NCBI GenBank assembly: GCA_015062655.1
Contig: SUUG01000007.1
Coordinates: 62,001 to 126,000 of the forward strand
Length of the DNA stretch: 64,000 nt
Origin: Coriobacteriaceae bacterium
Lineage (GTDB): Bacteria; Actinomycetota; Coriobacteriia; Coriobacteriales; Coriobacteriaceae
Direction of reading: 5' to 3'
Shown here: piece by piece, positions 12,227-22,300 of the stretch
How the letters are laid out: each line of letters starts with the position of its first letter
Position numbering within the stretch: position 1 is the stretch's first letter
Notes under the pieces: model-generated
The model's input: the letters and a program-made list of their open reading frames with translations, nothing else
What the model was told of the DNA's origin: nothing
The model's database searches: none
Position numbers and translations under genes: made by a program

Positions 12227-12643
12227 ATGGCGCAAGAAGGACGCGACAAGCCGCTGTACATGATCAGCGTGGCGGCGGAGCTCACGGGCATGCACCCGCA
12301 GACCCTGCGCGTGTACGAATCGAAGGGGCTTGTGAACCCCAAGCGCTCGGGCGGCAACACCCGTCTGTACTCGCAAAGCGACATCGAGCGGTTGGAGCTC
12401 ATCAACCAGCTGACCGACGAGGGGATCAATCTGGCCGGCGTGGTGCGCATCCTCGACATGAAGGAGCGTGCCGACGAGCGCGAGCGCGAGCTCGACCGCC
12501 TGCGCGAGCGCCTGCGCCGCGCCGAGGACGAGCTCCACGAACTGCGCATGCAGAAGAAGATCACGGCGCTCGCCCCGCGCGATGGCTCGGCCGACCCGCA
12601 GCAGGTGCTGCGCGGCCTGCTCGAAGGCGGTGGAAGGCTCTAG
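12227..12643 (+). CDS. hspR: Heat-shock repressor HspR (MerR family)
   Basis: MerR-type winged helix-turn-helix at the N-terminus (MISVAAELTGMHPQTLRVYESKGLV, described as residues 12-36) followed by SGGNTRLYSQSDIERL, typical of HspR, then a coiled coil (about 80-115). In Streptomyces and mycobacteria HspR with DnaK as corepressor silences dnaK and clpB operons; its position at the end of this dnaK operon supports the same feedback. An earlier ATG at 12182 would add 15 residues without similarity. The shared 25-bp motif before dnaK and clpB is its likely binding site. Confidence 0.93.
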   Translation: MAQEGRDKPLYMISVAAELTGMHPQTLRVYESKGLVNPKRSGGNTRLYSQSDIERLELINQLTDEGINLAGVVRILDMKERADERERELDRLRERLRRAEDELHELRMQKKITALAPRDGSADPQQVLRGLLEGGGRL

Positions 12644-12675
12644 CGCCCGTCACCGCCCCGGCGCCGTGTTAGATT

Positions 12676-12809
12676 CCGAGCGTTCGTAACTCGGCACAAA
12701 ACCGCGCGAAAACCCCGGATCACGAACGCTCGGCACCTGCAGCAGGGTATGCCGAGCGTTCGTGATCCGCCATTTTATCCGGGAAAAAGGCCGAGTTACG
12801 AACGCTCGG
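12676..12809. repeat. Nested double inverted repeat between hspR and the GH84 gene
   Basis: Two perfect inverted repeats are nested. The outer arms are 20 bases (12676-12695 and 12790-12809, CCGAGCGTTCGTAACTCGGC). The inner arms are 19 bases (12717-12735 and 12750-12768, ending CTCGGCA) around a 14-base loop. All four arms share CCGAGCGTTCGT or its complement, so outer-left can also pair with inner-left and inner-right with outer-right, giving two alternative folds. A 17-base tandem duplication (TCGGCATCCGGGCGCCG) follows at about 12806-12839. The remaining gap to 13070 shows no gene. Confidence 0.85.
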
Positions 12810-13070
12810 CATCCGGGCGCCGTCGGCATCCGGGCGCCGCTGTCGCCGCACGGCGCCGGAGCACCTCGCTCGCTGTCATCTCAAATCCCATACCAGTGGC
12901 TTCTCGGCCCCGTACCTCCCCGGGGATGCGCAACCGCTCGCCGTCTCGTTGCATCCATTGGCGGGAGCCTCGACCCCGCCGCTCGAAATCGTTGATACCG
13001 TTGCGGGGAGCATGCTCTGAGCGGACATGCGCCCTTAGGTATACCGGGTGGAGGGGACGGGAGCAAGTAC

Positions 13071-16000
13071 ATGGGAACAAGAATCAAGAGGCTCATCACG
13101 GCGCTTATGGCGGTCTGCGCCATCGCGTTCACGGTCGCGGCGCTGCCGGGCCGCGCCGCCGCCGAGGAGGCTCCGTACCAGATCTACCCGACGCCCCATG
13201 ACGTGAGCTACGGAGTGGGAGAGCAGACGCTGCGGAGCAAGGCCTCCACGGTGGTGGAGGACGGCATCGACGCCGACACGAGGGCCCGCCTGGCCGAGGC
13301 GCTCGCGCTCAAGGGCATCACCGCCGCGCCGACCGAGAAGGTCCCCGCGTCCAAGGCGACCACGAGCATCCTCGTGGGCGTGAAAGGGTCCGGCGGCCCC
13401 GTCGACGCGCACGTCAAGAAGCTCGCCGAAGCCGGCAAGCTCTCCTTCGACGAGTCGCTTTTCGAGAAGACCGACTCCTACCTGCTCGCCTCCCTGCCCG
13501 GAGACGGCTCAGGCCCCGACGAGATCATCGTCCTCGGACGTGACACCGACGCCGCCTTCTACGGCCTCACCACGCTCTACCAGATCTTCCAGCAGCTCCC
13601 CGGCGCGAAGCTGCGCACCCTCACCGTCTCCGACCACGCCGACGTCATCACCCGCGGCTTCATCGAGGGCTACTACGGCAACCCCTGGAGCACCGAGGAC
13701 CGCGTGAACCTCATGACCTGGGGCGGCTACTACAAGCTCAACGCCTACGTGTACGCGCCGAAAGACGACCCCAAGCACAACGCGAAATGGCGCGAGCTCT
13801 ACACCCCCGAGGAGCTCGCGACCAAGATCGGCCCGCTGGCCGACGCCGGCAACCGATCCAAGTGCCGCTTCCTCTTCGCGCTCCACCCCTTCATGAACAA
13901 CCCCATAACCGCGGCGAACTACGATGAGACGCTCCCCATCCTGAAGGCGAAGTTCACCCAGGTCATGGACTACGGCGTGCGCCAGATCGCCATCCTGGCC
14001 GATGACGCGGGCAACCAGGGCGCCGCGCTCTACACGCGCCTGCTCGAGGATATGACCGAGTGGATCCACGAGCAGCAGCGCGCCACCAACGAGGACGGGA
14101 GCCTCAAGTACCCCGGCCTCAAGGACACGATCGTCTTCTGCCCGGTGGCCTACTACGGCCAGGGCGAGTCGTGGTACGCGAACCTGCCCGAGAACATCCA
14201 GGTCGTGAACACCGGCGGCCGCGTGTGGGGCAAGATCGACAACGCCTTCGCCACGCGGTTCAGCAGGAACTCCGGCGGGCGCGCGCCGTTCATGTGGATC
14301 AACTGGCCCTGCTCCGACAACGACAAGGACGCCCTGCACATGGGCGGCCACAACAACTTCCTCGGGGCTGACGTGAAGCCCGGGGCGGTCGAGGGCGTCG
14401 TGCTGAACCCCATGCAGCAGTCCGAGCCCTCCAAGCAGGGCATCTTCATGAACGCGGATTTCAGCTGGAACCTCTGGACCTCCACGGAGCACGCCGATCA
14501 GGCCTGGGAGGACTCCTTCTCCTACATCGACCACAACGGCCCGAGCGCCACGAAGGGCTCCCGTGCCCTGCGCGACCTCTCGGTGAACATGCGCCGCATG
14601 TACGGCGGCGGCGTGACGTGGTTGAACGACGAGTCTCCCGAGATCGCGAAGGAGCTCGCCGCCTTCCGCGCCAAGCTCGCCGACGGCAGCGTCACGGCCT
14701 CCGACGCTGACGCGATGATCGAGATCTTCACCGAGCTGCGCGACACCGCGCGCGCCTACCGCGACAACGCGGGCGACGCCAACATGCTCGCGCAGATCAC
14801 CCACTGGGTGGATGCCTGGGACGACCTGACAAGCGCGGCCCTTCTCGATCTCGAGGCCTTGAAGGCCGATCTCGCCGGCGACAGCTCAGCGCTCATCGCC
14901 AAGTACTCCAAGGGGACAGCGAAGCTCGACGAGGCGATGGGCCATGGCTACAGCTACGTCGACCACATCGAGTACGCCCGCGTGGGCAAGGCTCACATCA
15001 CCCCGACGGTCCTCGCGCTCAACGAGCACGTGGCCGCTCGCGCGGAGCTCGCGGCGAACCCCGACGCGGTCCTGCGCACCTTCATCACCAACCGCGCGGA
15101 CGCGCCCGTGGGCTCCACGGAGGCGCTGTTCGACGGCCGCGCCGACACCGGCGTGAGCTACCGCGACCCCGCCTCGCTCGCCGCGGGCACCTATTTCGGC
15201 GTGGAGCAGTCGCGCGCCTTCGACCTCAAGCGCCTCACCGTCACCTACGATCAGGCTCATCTGAACGACACGCTCCGCACCGGCAAGGTCCAGGTGCTGC
15301 GCGAGGTGGACGGCGAGCGCCGCTGGACGGATGTGGCCGGGGCCACGGTCTCGGGCAGCCGCGACCGCGTGGTCGATTTCAAGGGCCTCGCCGAGGACGG
15401 CGTGCTCGGCGTGCGCCTGATCGCGACCGCCGACAACGCCGGGGCCTGCTGGCTGACCGTCAACGAGATCGAGATCAACAAGGAGGACGCCGCTGACACC
15501 GCGGCGCCCATCACCGGCACCGTGAGCGTTGAGAAGCAGGTGAGCGCCGACGCCGGCAGGCCCCTGCAGAACGCCTCGGACGCCTCCGCCGCGACCGAGC
15601 TGTGGCTCCAGAAGTCCTCTGCGGGCAGCGACCGCGACACCACGCAGGCCGGCGCCGCCGTCATCGTGACCTTCGACGCGCCCAAGACGATCGGCTCGAT
15701 CGTGTTCGAGCAGGGCAGCTCCAACGCGGGCGACGTCATCACGGCGGGCACGGCGTATTACCGGGCGACCGACGGCACCTGGCACGAGGCGGGGGCTGTC
15801 AGCGGCAAGACCGCGCAGACGATCGCGCTCGCGCAGCCGGTTGAGGCGACGGCGATCAAGGTCGTCAACAACCAGGACTGCGCCATCTGGTGGCGCGTGG
15901 CCGACCTGCATGCGCTCGCGGGCCAGGAGGCTCCGGCGCAGCGGGCGATCACGACGAACATCACGAGCTACCAGGGCAACTCCATCTCCCTCGCGCACGA

Positions 16001-18974
16001 CGGGAACGACGCCACGAAGTTCTGGAGCAACCGCGGCACGCAGACCGGCGACTGGGTCATGCTGGACCTCGGCCGCAGCACGCGCATCGACACCGTCCGC
16101 ATGCTCCAGGGCGCGGGGGACAACATCGCCGCCGCCGACCTGTACTACACCGCCGACGCCTCGCCGAGCGCCGCATCGGGGTCGTGGACCAAGGTCGCCT
16201 CCCTCACCGCCGACGCCGAGCAGACCGTGACGTTCGGCACGGTGGACGCAACCGCGGTGAAGTTCGTGGTCACGCGCCCGTCCAATAACTGGTTCCAGCT
16301 GTTCGAATTCGAGGCGAGCGAGCAGCACCCGTTGTCCGACGAGAACGTGCGCGCGACCTTCGACCTCGGCGGCTCTGGGCTCACGGCCCGCGTCGGCGAG
16401 GGCACGGCTGCCACCTCGGGCGCGACGGTGCGCATTCCCGATGCGGGCGATGTGGTCTCCGTCGACCTCGGGTCCATCCGCCGCGAGATCACGGTGGCGC
16501 ACGACGCCGCCCCGGCCTCCGCTGAGCTCGTCTACTCGCAAAACGGCCTCGAGTGGCTGCCCGCCGAGGGCGGTGCGATCGAGCGCGCCCGCTTCGTGGG
16601 GTACCGCGCCACCGCGCCCGCCGCCGACGTCAGCTTCCAGGGATTCACCGTCTCGTTCTTGAGCTCGCTCGCGCCCTCGCTCGTGAGCAGCGATGTCTCC
16701 GGCTCCGGCCAGTTCGACGTGAGCAAGGTGTTCGACGGCAACGCGGGCACCAACTCGACGATCGCCGGGTCCCCGGCGGCGGGGGACACCATCGTGTTCG
16801 ACCTCGGGCAGGAGCGCTCCATCTCCTCGTTCGACTACTTCGTTCCCGAGGGCAGCCTCGACTTCATCCGCAACGCCGTGATCGAGGTCGCCGATGCCCC
16901 GGATGCGCCCGACGGCGCCTGGAGCGAGGTGCTCGACATCAACTCCGAGCAGCCCGTCGAGAACGTCTTCAACAACGACACCGCCAAGACCGCGCCCTGG
17001 CTCACGCACTCCGCCGAGTTCCCCGGCAACATGACCGCGGGCGCCACAGGCCTGGACGCCAGCGGACGCTATCTCAGGATCCGATTCACCGGCACCTACA
17101 GCCACCGCTGGGTCTGCCTCGGGGAGCTTCGGATCAACGGGGGAGAGCACGTCTCGACCTATGCGGGCGGCGAGTTCGAAAGCGACATCGCCGAGCGCGA
17201 GGGGGCCTCGCCCGACCTGCTGCTCGATGGGAAGCTCACGACGTTCTGGCAGCCCGCCGGCAACGCGGGCGGCCGCCTCGTCTATCACATCTCCGCGCCC
17301 CTGAAGAGCGACGGAGCGCCGTATGAGGGCGTTCGCATCATCTCCCACGGCACTGCGAGCGGGGCCGCCGTGAAGGCCGTGGTCTACACCGATGCCGGCT
17401 ACGAGGCGACGGAGGAGGTGGCCCTCGGTACGATCAACCAGCCGTCCCAGGAGTTCAGGTTCGGCGAGCCGGTGGGCCTCACCCGCGCCGCGACCTCTTT
17501 CACCGCGGTGAAGGACGTGATCGTGAGCTGGGAGGCCGGAGCTGACCCGCAGATCGCCGAGTTCTACCTGCTGGGTGACGCCGCCGCGCCGAGCTCCGAT
17601 GAGGCGGACGCGCTCCAGCGCGCGCTCGACGCCGCCCGCGCCGTTGACACCTCCGCGTGGACGCGCGATTCGCAAGACGCGCTCGCGAGCGCCGTCGCCG
17701 CGGCAGAAGCGGGCCTCCGCGACGTGGACGGCCTCACCGCCGCAGGGGCCTCTGAGCTCGTCGTCGCGCTCGAGAACGCCATGACGAACCCGGTCCCCCG
17801 GTACGCCTCCTCCGAGCTCGCCGACCTGGTCGCCCAGGCGCCCGAGTCGGGTGAGGGGTACGCCGCCGCCGACTGGCAGGAGCTCCAACAGGCGCTCGCG
17901 CTCGCGACGACGGCGCTCGATGGGGCCGAGAACCTGCCCCAGGCGCAGGGCGAGGAGCTCGCCGCCGTGCTCAAGGGCGCTATCGACGGGCTCTCCTTCG
18001 ATGCCTCCACGGCAGACCGCGCCGCCCAGGCGATCGCGGACACGCAGGCGCTGTACGGGCCGGGTGACTACACGTCCGCCTCGCGCGCCGCGCTCGATGG
18101 GGCCGTGGAGGGCCTTCAGAAGCTGATCGACGAGGGTGCCGCGCCTTCTGGCCTCGCCGAGGGGATGCGCTCGCTCGACACCGCCGTGGCCGCGCTCGTA
18201 GACGTCTCGGCGCTTCGCGCGGAGCGGGCCGAGTTCTCGGCGACCTCGGCCGCCGGTTACACGCCTGCGAGCTACCAGGCCTATAAGCAGGCCTTTGATG
18301 ACTCGACGCCCCTGATGCAGGACGCCACGGCTGAGCAGGTCGCCGCTGCGGTGTCGAAGCTGCAGCAGGCCCAGGCGGGCCTTGAGGCGCTCGACATCGA
18401 CGCGCTGATCGCCGACGCCGAGAAGCTGTCCCAGGACGATTACACGGCGGGAAGCTGGGATGCCTTCGCGCGGGCGCTCGCCGTCGCGAAGGATGGCCGC
18501 GGGAGCGCTCAGGCGTCCGCCCTTGCGCAGACGCTCGTTGACGCGCGTGCGGGTCTGGTCAACGTCGTCGCCCTCAAGGACGCGATCGCGCGCGCCGAGA
18601 AGGTCGACGGAGCCGGTTATACCGCAGAGAGCCTGGCGGCTCTCGCGGACGCCGCGGCCGAGGGGGCCAATGTGCTCGTGAACGGCACCGACGAGCAGGT
18701 CGAGGCCGCACGGCAGGCGATTCTGAACGCGCTCGCCGGCCTTGTGAAGGCGGGGGAGAGCGGAAGCGGCGGCACGACCCAGCAGCCGGGCTCCCAAGAC
18801 GATGGAAAGCAGAAGCCCGCTTCCGAATCGGCACGCGACCCGAAGCAGGGCGCGCCGGGCCGCGGGAAGGGCGGTTTGCCGAAGACCGGCGACCCCGTGC
18901 TGCTGGGCGTCGTGGCTGTGGCCGCGGCCTCGGGGGCGTGTATGGCAGCCGCGGTTGTTCGCCGCCGCAAGTAG
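13071..18974 (+). CDS. Cell-wall-anchored GH84 beta-N-acetylglucosaminidase, multi-modular
   Basis: 1967-residue surface enzyme. Order: signal peptide (about 1-32, ending GRAAAEE); GH20b-like N-domain (about 38-180); GH84 catalytic barrel (about 185-490) with RGFIEGYYGNPWS and the catalytic Asp pair D311-D312 in ILADDAGNQ; a helical domain; at least three F5/8-type (CBM32-like) sugar-binding domains around residues 690-805, 960-1085 and 1200-1370; five to six FIVAR-type three-helix repeats (about 1505-1895, each with a YTxxSW/Y-like start); a Ser/Gly/Lys linker; LPKTGD at L1936; a membrane helix and basic tail. GH84 removes terminal beta-GlcNAc from host O-glycans or hyaluronan-like chains by substrate-assisted catalysis. 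Sortase would attach it to the wall; no sortase gene is in the window. The upstream region 12810-13070 contains its probable promoter. Confidence 0.93.
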   Translation: MGTRIKRLITALMAVCAIAFTVAALPGRAAAEEAPYQIYPTPHDVSYGVGEQTLRSKASTVVEDGIDADTRARLAEALALKGITAAPTEKVPASKATTSILVGVKGSGGPVDAHVKKLAEAGKLSFDESLFEKTDSYLLASLPGDGSGPDEIIVLGRDTDAAFYGLTTLYQIFQQLPGAKLRTLTVSDHADVITRGFIEGYYGNPWSTEDRVNLMTWGGYYKLNAYVYAPKDDPKHNAKWRELYTPEELATKIGPLADAGNRSKCRFLFALHPFMNNPITAANYDETLPILKAKFTQVMDYGVRQIAILADDAGNQGAALYTRLLEDMTEWIHEQQRATNEDGSLKYPGLKDTIVFCPVAYYGQGESWYANLPENIQVVNTGGRVWGKIDNAFATRFSRNSGGRAPFMWINWPCSDNDKDALHMGGHNNFLGADVKPGAVEGVVLNPMQQSEPSKQGIFMNADFSWNLWTSTEHADQAWEDSFSYIDHNGPSATKGSRALRDLSVNMRRMYGGGVTWLNDESPEIAKELAAFRAKLADGSVTASDADAMIEIFTELRDTARAYRDNAGDANMLAQITHWVDAWDDLTSAALLDLEALKADLAGDSSALIAKYSKGTAKLDEAMGHGYSYVDHIEYARVGKAHITPTVLALNEHVAARAELAANPDAVLRTFITNRADAPVGSTEALFDGRADTGVSYRDPASLAAGTYFGVEQSRAFDLKRLTVTYDQAHLNDTLRTGKVQVLREVDGERRWTDVAGATVSGSRDRVVDFKGLAEDGVLGVRLIATADNAGACWLTVNEIEINKEDAADTAAPITGTVSVEKQVSADAGRPLQNASDASAATELWLQKSSAGSDRDTTQAGAAVIVTFDAPKTIGSIVFEQGSSNAGDVITAGTAYYRATDGTWHEAGAVSGKTAQTIALAQPVEATAIKVVNNQDCAIWWRVADLHALAGQEAPAQRAITTNITSYQGNSISLAHDGNDATKFWSNRGTQTGDWVMLDLGRSTRIDTVRMLQGAGDNIAAADLYYTADASPSAASGSWTKVASLTADAEQTVTFGTVDATAVKFVVTRPSNNWFQLFEFEASEQHPLSDENVRATFDLGGSGLTARVGEGTAATSGATVRIPDAGDVVSVDLGSIRREITVAHDAAPASAELVYSQNGLEWLPAEGGAIERARFVGYRATAPAADVSFQGFTVSFLSSLAPSLVSSDVSGSGQFDVSKVFDGNAGTNSTIAGSPAAGDTIVFDLGQERSISSFDYFVPEGSLDFIRNAVIEVADAPDAPDGAWSEVLDINSEQPVENVFNNDTAKTAPWLTHSAEFPGNMTAGATGLDASGRYLRIRFTGTYSHRWVCLGELRINGGEHVSTYAGGEFESDIAEREGASPDLLLDGKLTTFWQPAGNAGGRLVYHISAPLKSDGAPYEGVRIISHGTASGAAVKAVVYTDAGYEATEEVALGTINQPSQEFRFGEPVGLTRAATSFTAVKDVIVSWEAGADPQIAEFYLLGDAAAPSSDEADALQRALDAARAVDTSAWTRDSQDALASAVAAAEAGLRDVDGLTAAGASELVVALENAMTNPVPRYASSELADLVAQAPESGEGYAAADWQELQQALALATTALDGAENLPQAQGEELAAVLKGAIDGLSFDASTADRAAQAIADTQALYGPGDYTSASRAALDGAVEGLQKLIDEGAAPSGLAEGMRSLDTAVAALVDVSALRAERAEFSATSAAGYTPASYQAYKQAFDDSTPLMQDATAEQVAAAVSKLQQAQAGLEALDIDALIADAEKLSQDDYTAGSWDAFARALAVAKDGRGSAQASALAQTLVDARAGLVNVVALKDAIARAEKVDGAGYTAESLAALADAAAEGANVLVNGTDEQVEAARQAILNALAGLVKAGESGSGGTTQQPGSQDDGKQKPASESARDPKQGAPGRGKGGLPKTGDPVLLGVVAVAAASGACMAAAVVRRRK

Positions 18975-18994
18975 CCCCGCGCAAACGCCGTCGG

Positions 18995-19027
18995 AAGGGC
19001 CCTCCCGCTGAGGAGGGCCCTTCTTTT
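18995..19027 (+). terminator. Intrinsic terminator after the GH84 gene
   Basis: Perfect 11-base arms (AAGGGCCCTCC at 18995-19005, GGAGGGCCCTT at 19012-19022) with a 6-base loop, followed by CTTTTT. It ends the GH84 transcript, so the downstream GH2 gene must have its own promoter. Confidence 0.9.
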
Positions 19028-19337
19028 TGCGCATTTTGTTGTGCAAGCCGCGTTTGCAGCCCGCGGCCCCTTTTGAAAATCCACGCATATAAAAAGCTGG
19101 TAACAGAGCCCCCTGCTCCCGCCCGCCTTCGCGCGGCCCCATCCGCTCCCCGTTTCCCACAGGTCGAAATATATTTGAACTCCGATACCAGCTCTTCGCA
19201 GGACGCGATTGTCCAACCGTTCACCGCTGCAAACCGAACGCCTGCCAGACCCTCGTGAGTACGTACTCATAACCCCGGTATTGTTTTGCTGTCTATATCT
19301 GCCCATAGGCACATGCCGGGGTGTAAGGGAGGATGAG

Positions 19338-22300
19338 ATGGCACGAACTGCTATCGAACGGGGGTCGACCCCGAAGCGCCGCACATGGGGCGTGCGTCGC
19401 CGCGTCATCGGAGCGGTCGTCGCGGGAGCGCTCGCGATCTTGGGCGCCGCGATGCCCGCGTTGGCCGACGCGGCAGATCCGCTGCTGCGCTCGCAGTCGG
19501 TCACGCAGATGAGCTCGGCCCCCGAGGTCGTCTACGTGAGCAGCGTGTCCGACCCGACCGTGCGCACGCAGGACTTCAACGCAAGCTGGAAGTTCCGCCT
19601 GGGCGATGCCTCGGGCGCTGAGTCTCAGACCTTCGACGACTCCTCCTGGGATCAGGTCACGCTGCCCCACGATTACAGCATCGACCAGGACTACACCAAG
19701 TCGGGCGAGGCGGAGAGCGCCTACAAGCCGGGCGGTGTGGGCTGGTACCGCAAGAGCTTCGAGCTCTCGAAGGAGCTTGAGGGCAAAAGCATCCGCCTGG
19801 ACTTCGACGGCGTGTACATGGACTCGACCGTGTGGGTGAACGGGCATAAGCTCGGCAACCACCCGAACGGCTACACGCCCTTCTCCTTTGACATCACCCC
19901 GTATGTGAAGGCGGGCGCCGAGAACGTCATCGCCGTCAAGGTGAACGCCCAGACGCCCTCGAGCCGCTGGTACTCGGGAGCGGGCATCGGCCGCGACGTC
20001 GATGTCGTCGTCACGGACAAGCTGCATGTCGCCAAGGACGGCGTGCAGGTGACCACCCCGAACCTCGCCACCGAGGCGGGCGGCCCCGTGACCACCAAGA
20101 TCAAGACCACGGTCGAGAACGACGGCGACTCGCCGGCGAGCATCCAGGTTGTCCAGACCGTCTTCGTGCGCGGGGGCGACCCCGCGGCGGCCGTCGCCAC
20201 GGCCACCACGGAGCGCCAGGTCGCCGCCGGCGCCACCGATACCTTCGAGGCCACGGCGACCACCGCGGCGGCTCCGTCGCTGTGGGATGTCGACCATCCG
20301 AACCTCTACACCGTGCGCACCGAGGTCAAGCGCGACGGTGCCGTCGTCGACACCTACGACACCGACTTCGGCTACCGCTACTTCAGCTTCGACGCCAACA
20401 CCGGCTTCTCGCTGAACGGCAAGCCGATGAAGATCAAGGGCGTCTGCATGCACCACGACCAGGGCGCCCTTGGTTCCGTGGCAGCCGATGACGCCATCGT
20501 GCGCCAGGTCAGCATCCTGAAGGACATGGGCGCGAACTCCATCCGCACCTCGCACAACACCCCTTCGCGTGAGCTCATCGAGGCCTGCAACGAGCAGGGC
20601 ATCCTGCTCGACGTTGAGTTCTTCGACGGCTGGACCTCCCCCAAGAACGGCAACTCCAAGGACTACGCGCGCTTCTTCAACCAGGCGATCGGCGAGTCCG
20701 AGATCATCGGCGCCGCGCCTGAGAAGACCTGGGCCCAGTTCGACCTCGAGACGAGCATCGCGCGCGACTACAACGCGCCCTCCATCATCATGTGGTCGCT
20801 CGGCAACGAGATGACCGAGGGCACAACCCGGGGCATCTCCGGTTTCCGCCAGATCCAGAAGAACCTGATCACCTGGGCGCAGGCCGCCGATCCCACGCGC
20901 CCGGTCACGACGGGCGACAACAAGTTCAAGGGCGGCTCGAACGAGCTGTACCCGCAGGGCATCGCCGATGCCGGAGGCATCGTGGGCCTGAACTACGCGG
21001 GCGGCGGCGTCTACGACCGCACGCACCGGGACCGCCCCTCCTGGCGGATCCTCGGCTCGGAGACCGCGTCCTCCGTCAACAGCCGCGGCGTGTACTACAC
21101 GCACGGCCAGCACACCGCCACAAAGCAGCTTTCCGCCTACGACTACAGCAAGGTGAACTGGGGCCACTACGCCTCCAACGCCTGGTACGACGTCATCACC
21201 CGCGACTTCGTGGCCGGCGAGTACGTCTGGACCGGCTTCGACTACCTGGGCGAGCCCACGCCGTGGAACGGTACGGACCCGGGCGCCAAGGGCGGTTGGC
21301 CGTCCTCCAAGAACTCCTACTTCGGCATCATCGACACCGCCGGCCTGCCCAAGGACTCCTACTACTTCTACCAGTCCCAGTGGAACGACGCGAAGCACAC
21401 CCTCCACATGCTGCCGGCATGGAATGAGGACGCCGTGTTGAAGGACATCGGGGGCAAGGTCGACGTCGTGGTGTACACCGACGCCCCGACCGTCAAGCTG
21501 TTCTTCACCCCGGCCGGCTCCACCGAGCGCCAGGAGATCGGGACCAAGTCCTTCTCGAGCAAGACCACGCCGGCAGGGTTCAGCTACCAGATCTACGAGG
21601 GCGCCGACAAGAACGCCAACGCGTTCCGCAACCTCTACCTCACCTGGAAGGTGCCCTATGCCGACGGCACCCTGACCGCCGAGGCCTACGATGTCAACGG
21701 CAACAAGATCGACACCTCGAGCTGGGACGGCCGCCAGAGCGTGACCACCGCGGGCGCCGCCGCCAAGCTCGTGGCCAGCGTGAACCGCGACGGCATGAGC
21801 GCCAACGGCACCGACCTCGCCTACGTGACGGTGAGCGTCCTCGACGCCGAGGGCAACCTCGTCCCCCGCGCCGCGGACAACGTGACCTTCAAGGTTGACG
21901 GCTCGGCCGAGCTCGCCGGCATCGACAACGGCAACTCGCCCGATCACCAGTCCTACCGCGACGACAACCGCGACGCCTTCTCGGGCCAGCTTGTGGGCAT
22001 TGTCCGCGCGAGCCGCACGGCCGGCGCGGCGAAGGTGACCGTGTCCTCTCCGGGGCTCGCCCCCGCCACGGTCGAGATCCCCGTGGCCGAGGCTCCCAAC
22101 AGCGCCGCGGCGAAATCCGTGGACAGCCTCTTCTACGCGCGCTACCAGTATGTGAAGACCGGTACCGCGCTCTCCCTCCCCGAGACGATCCAGGTCCGCT
22201 ACACCGACGGCAGCGCCGAGGACGCGCCCGTCACTTGGGACGCCGTCGATGAGGCGAAGCTCGCCGAGGCGGGGACCTTCACGGTCTCCGGCACCGTGGC

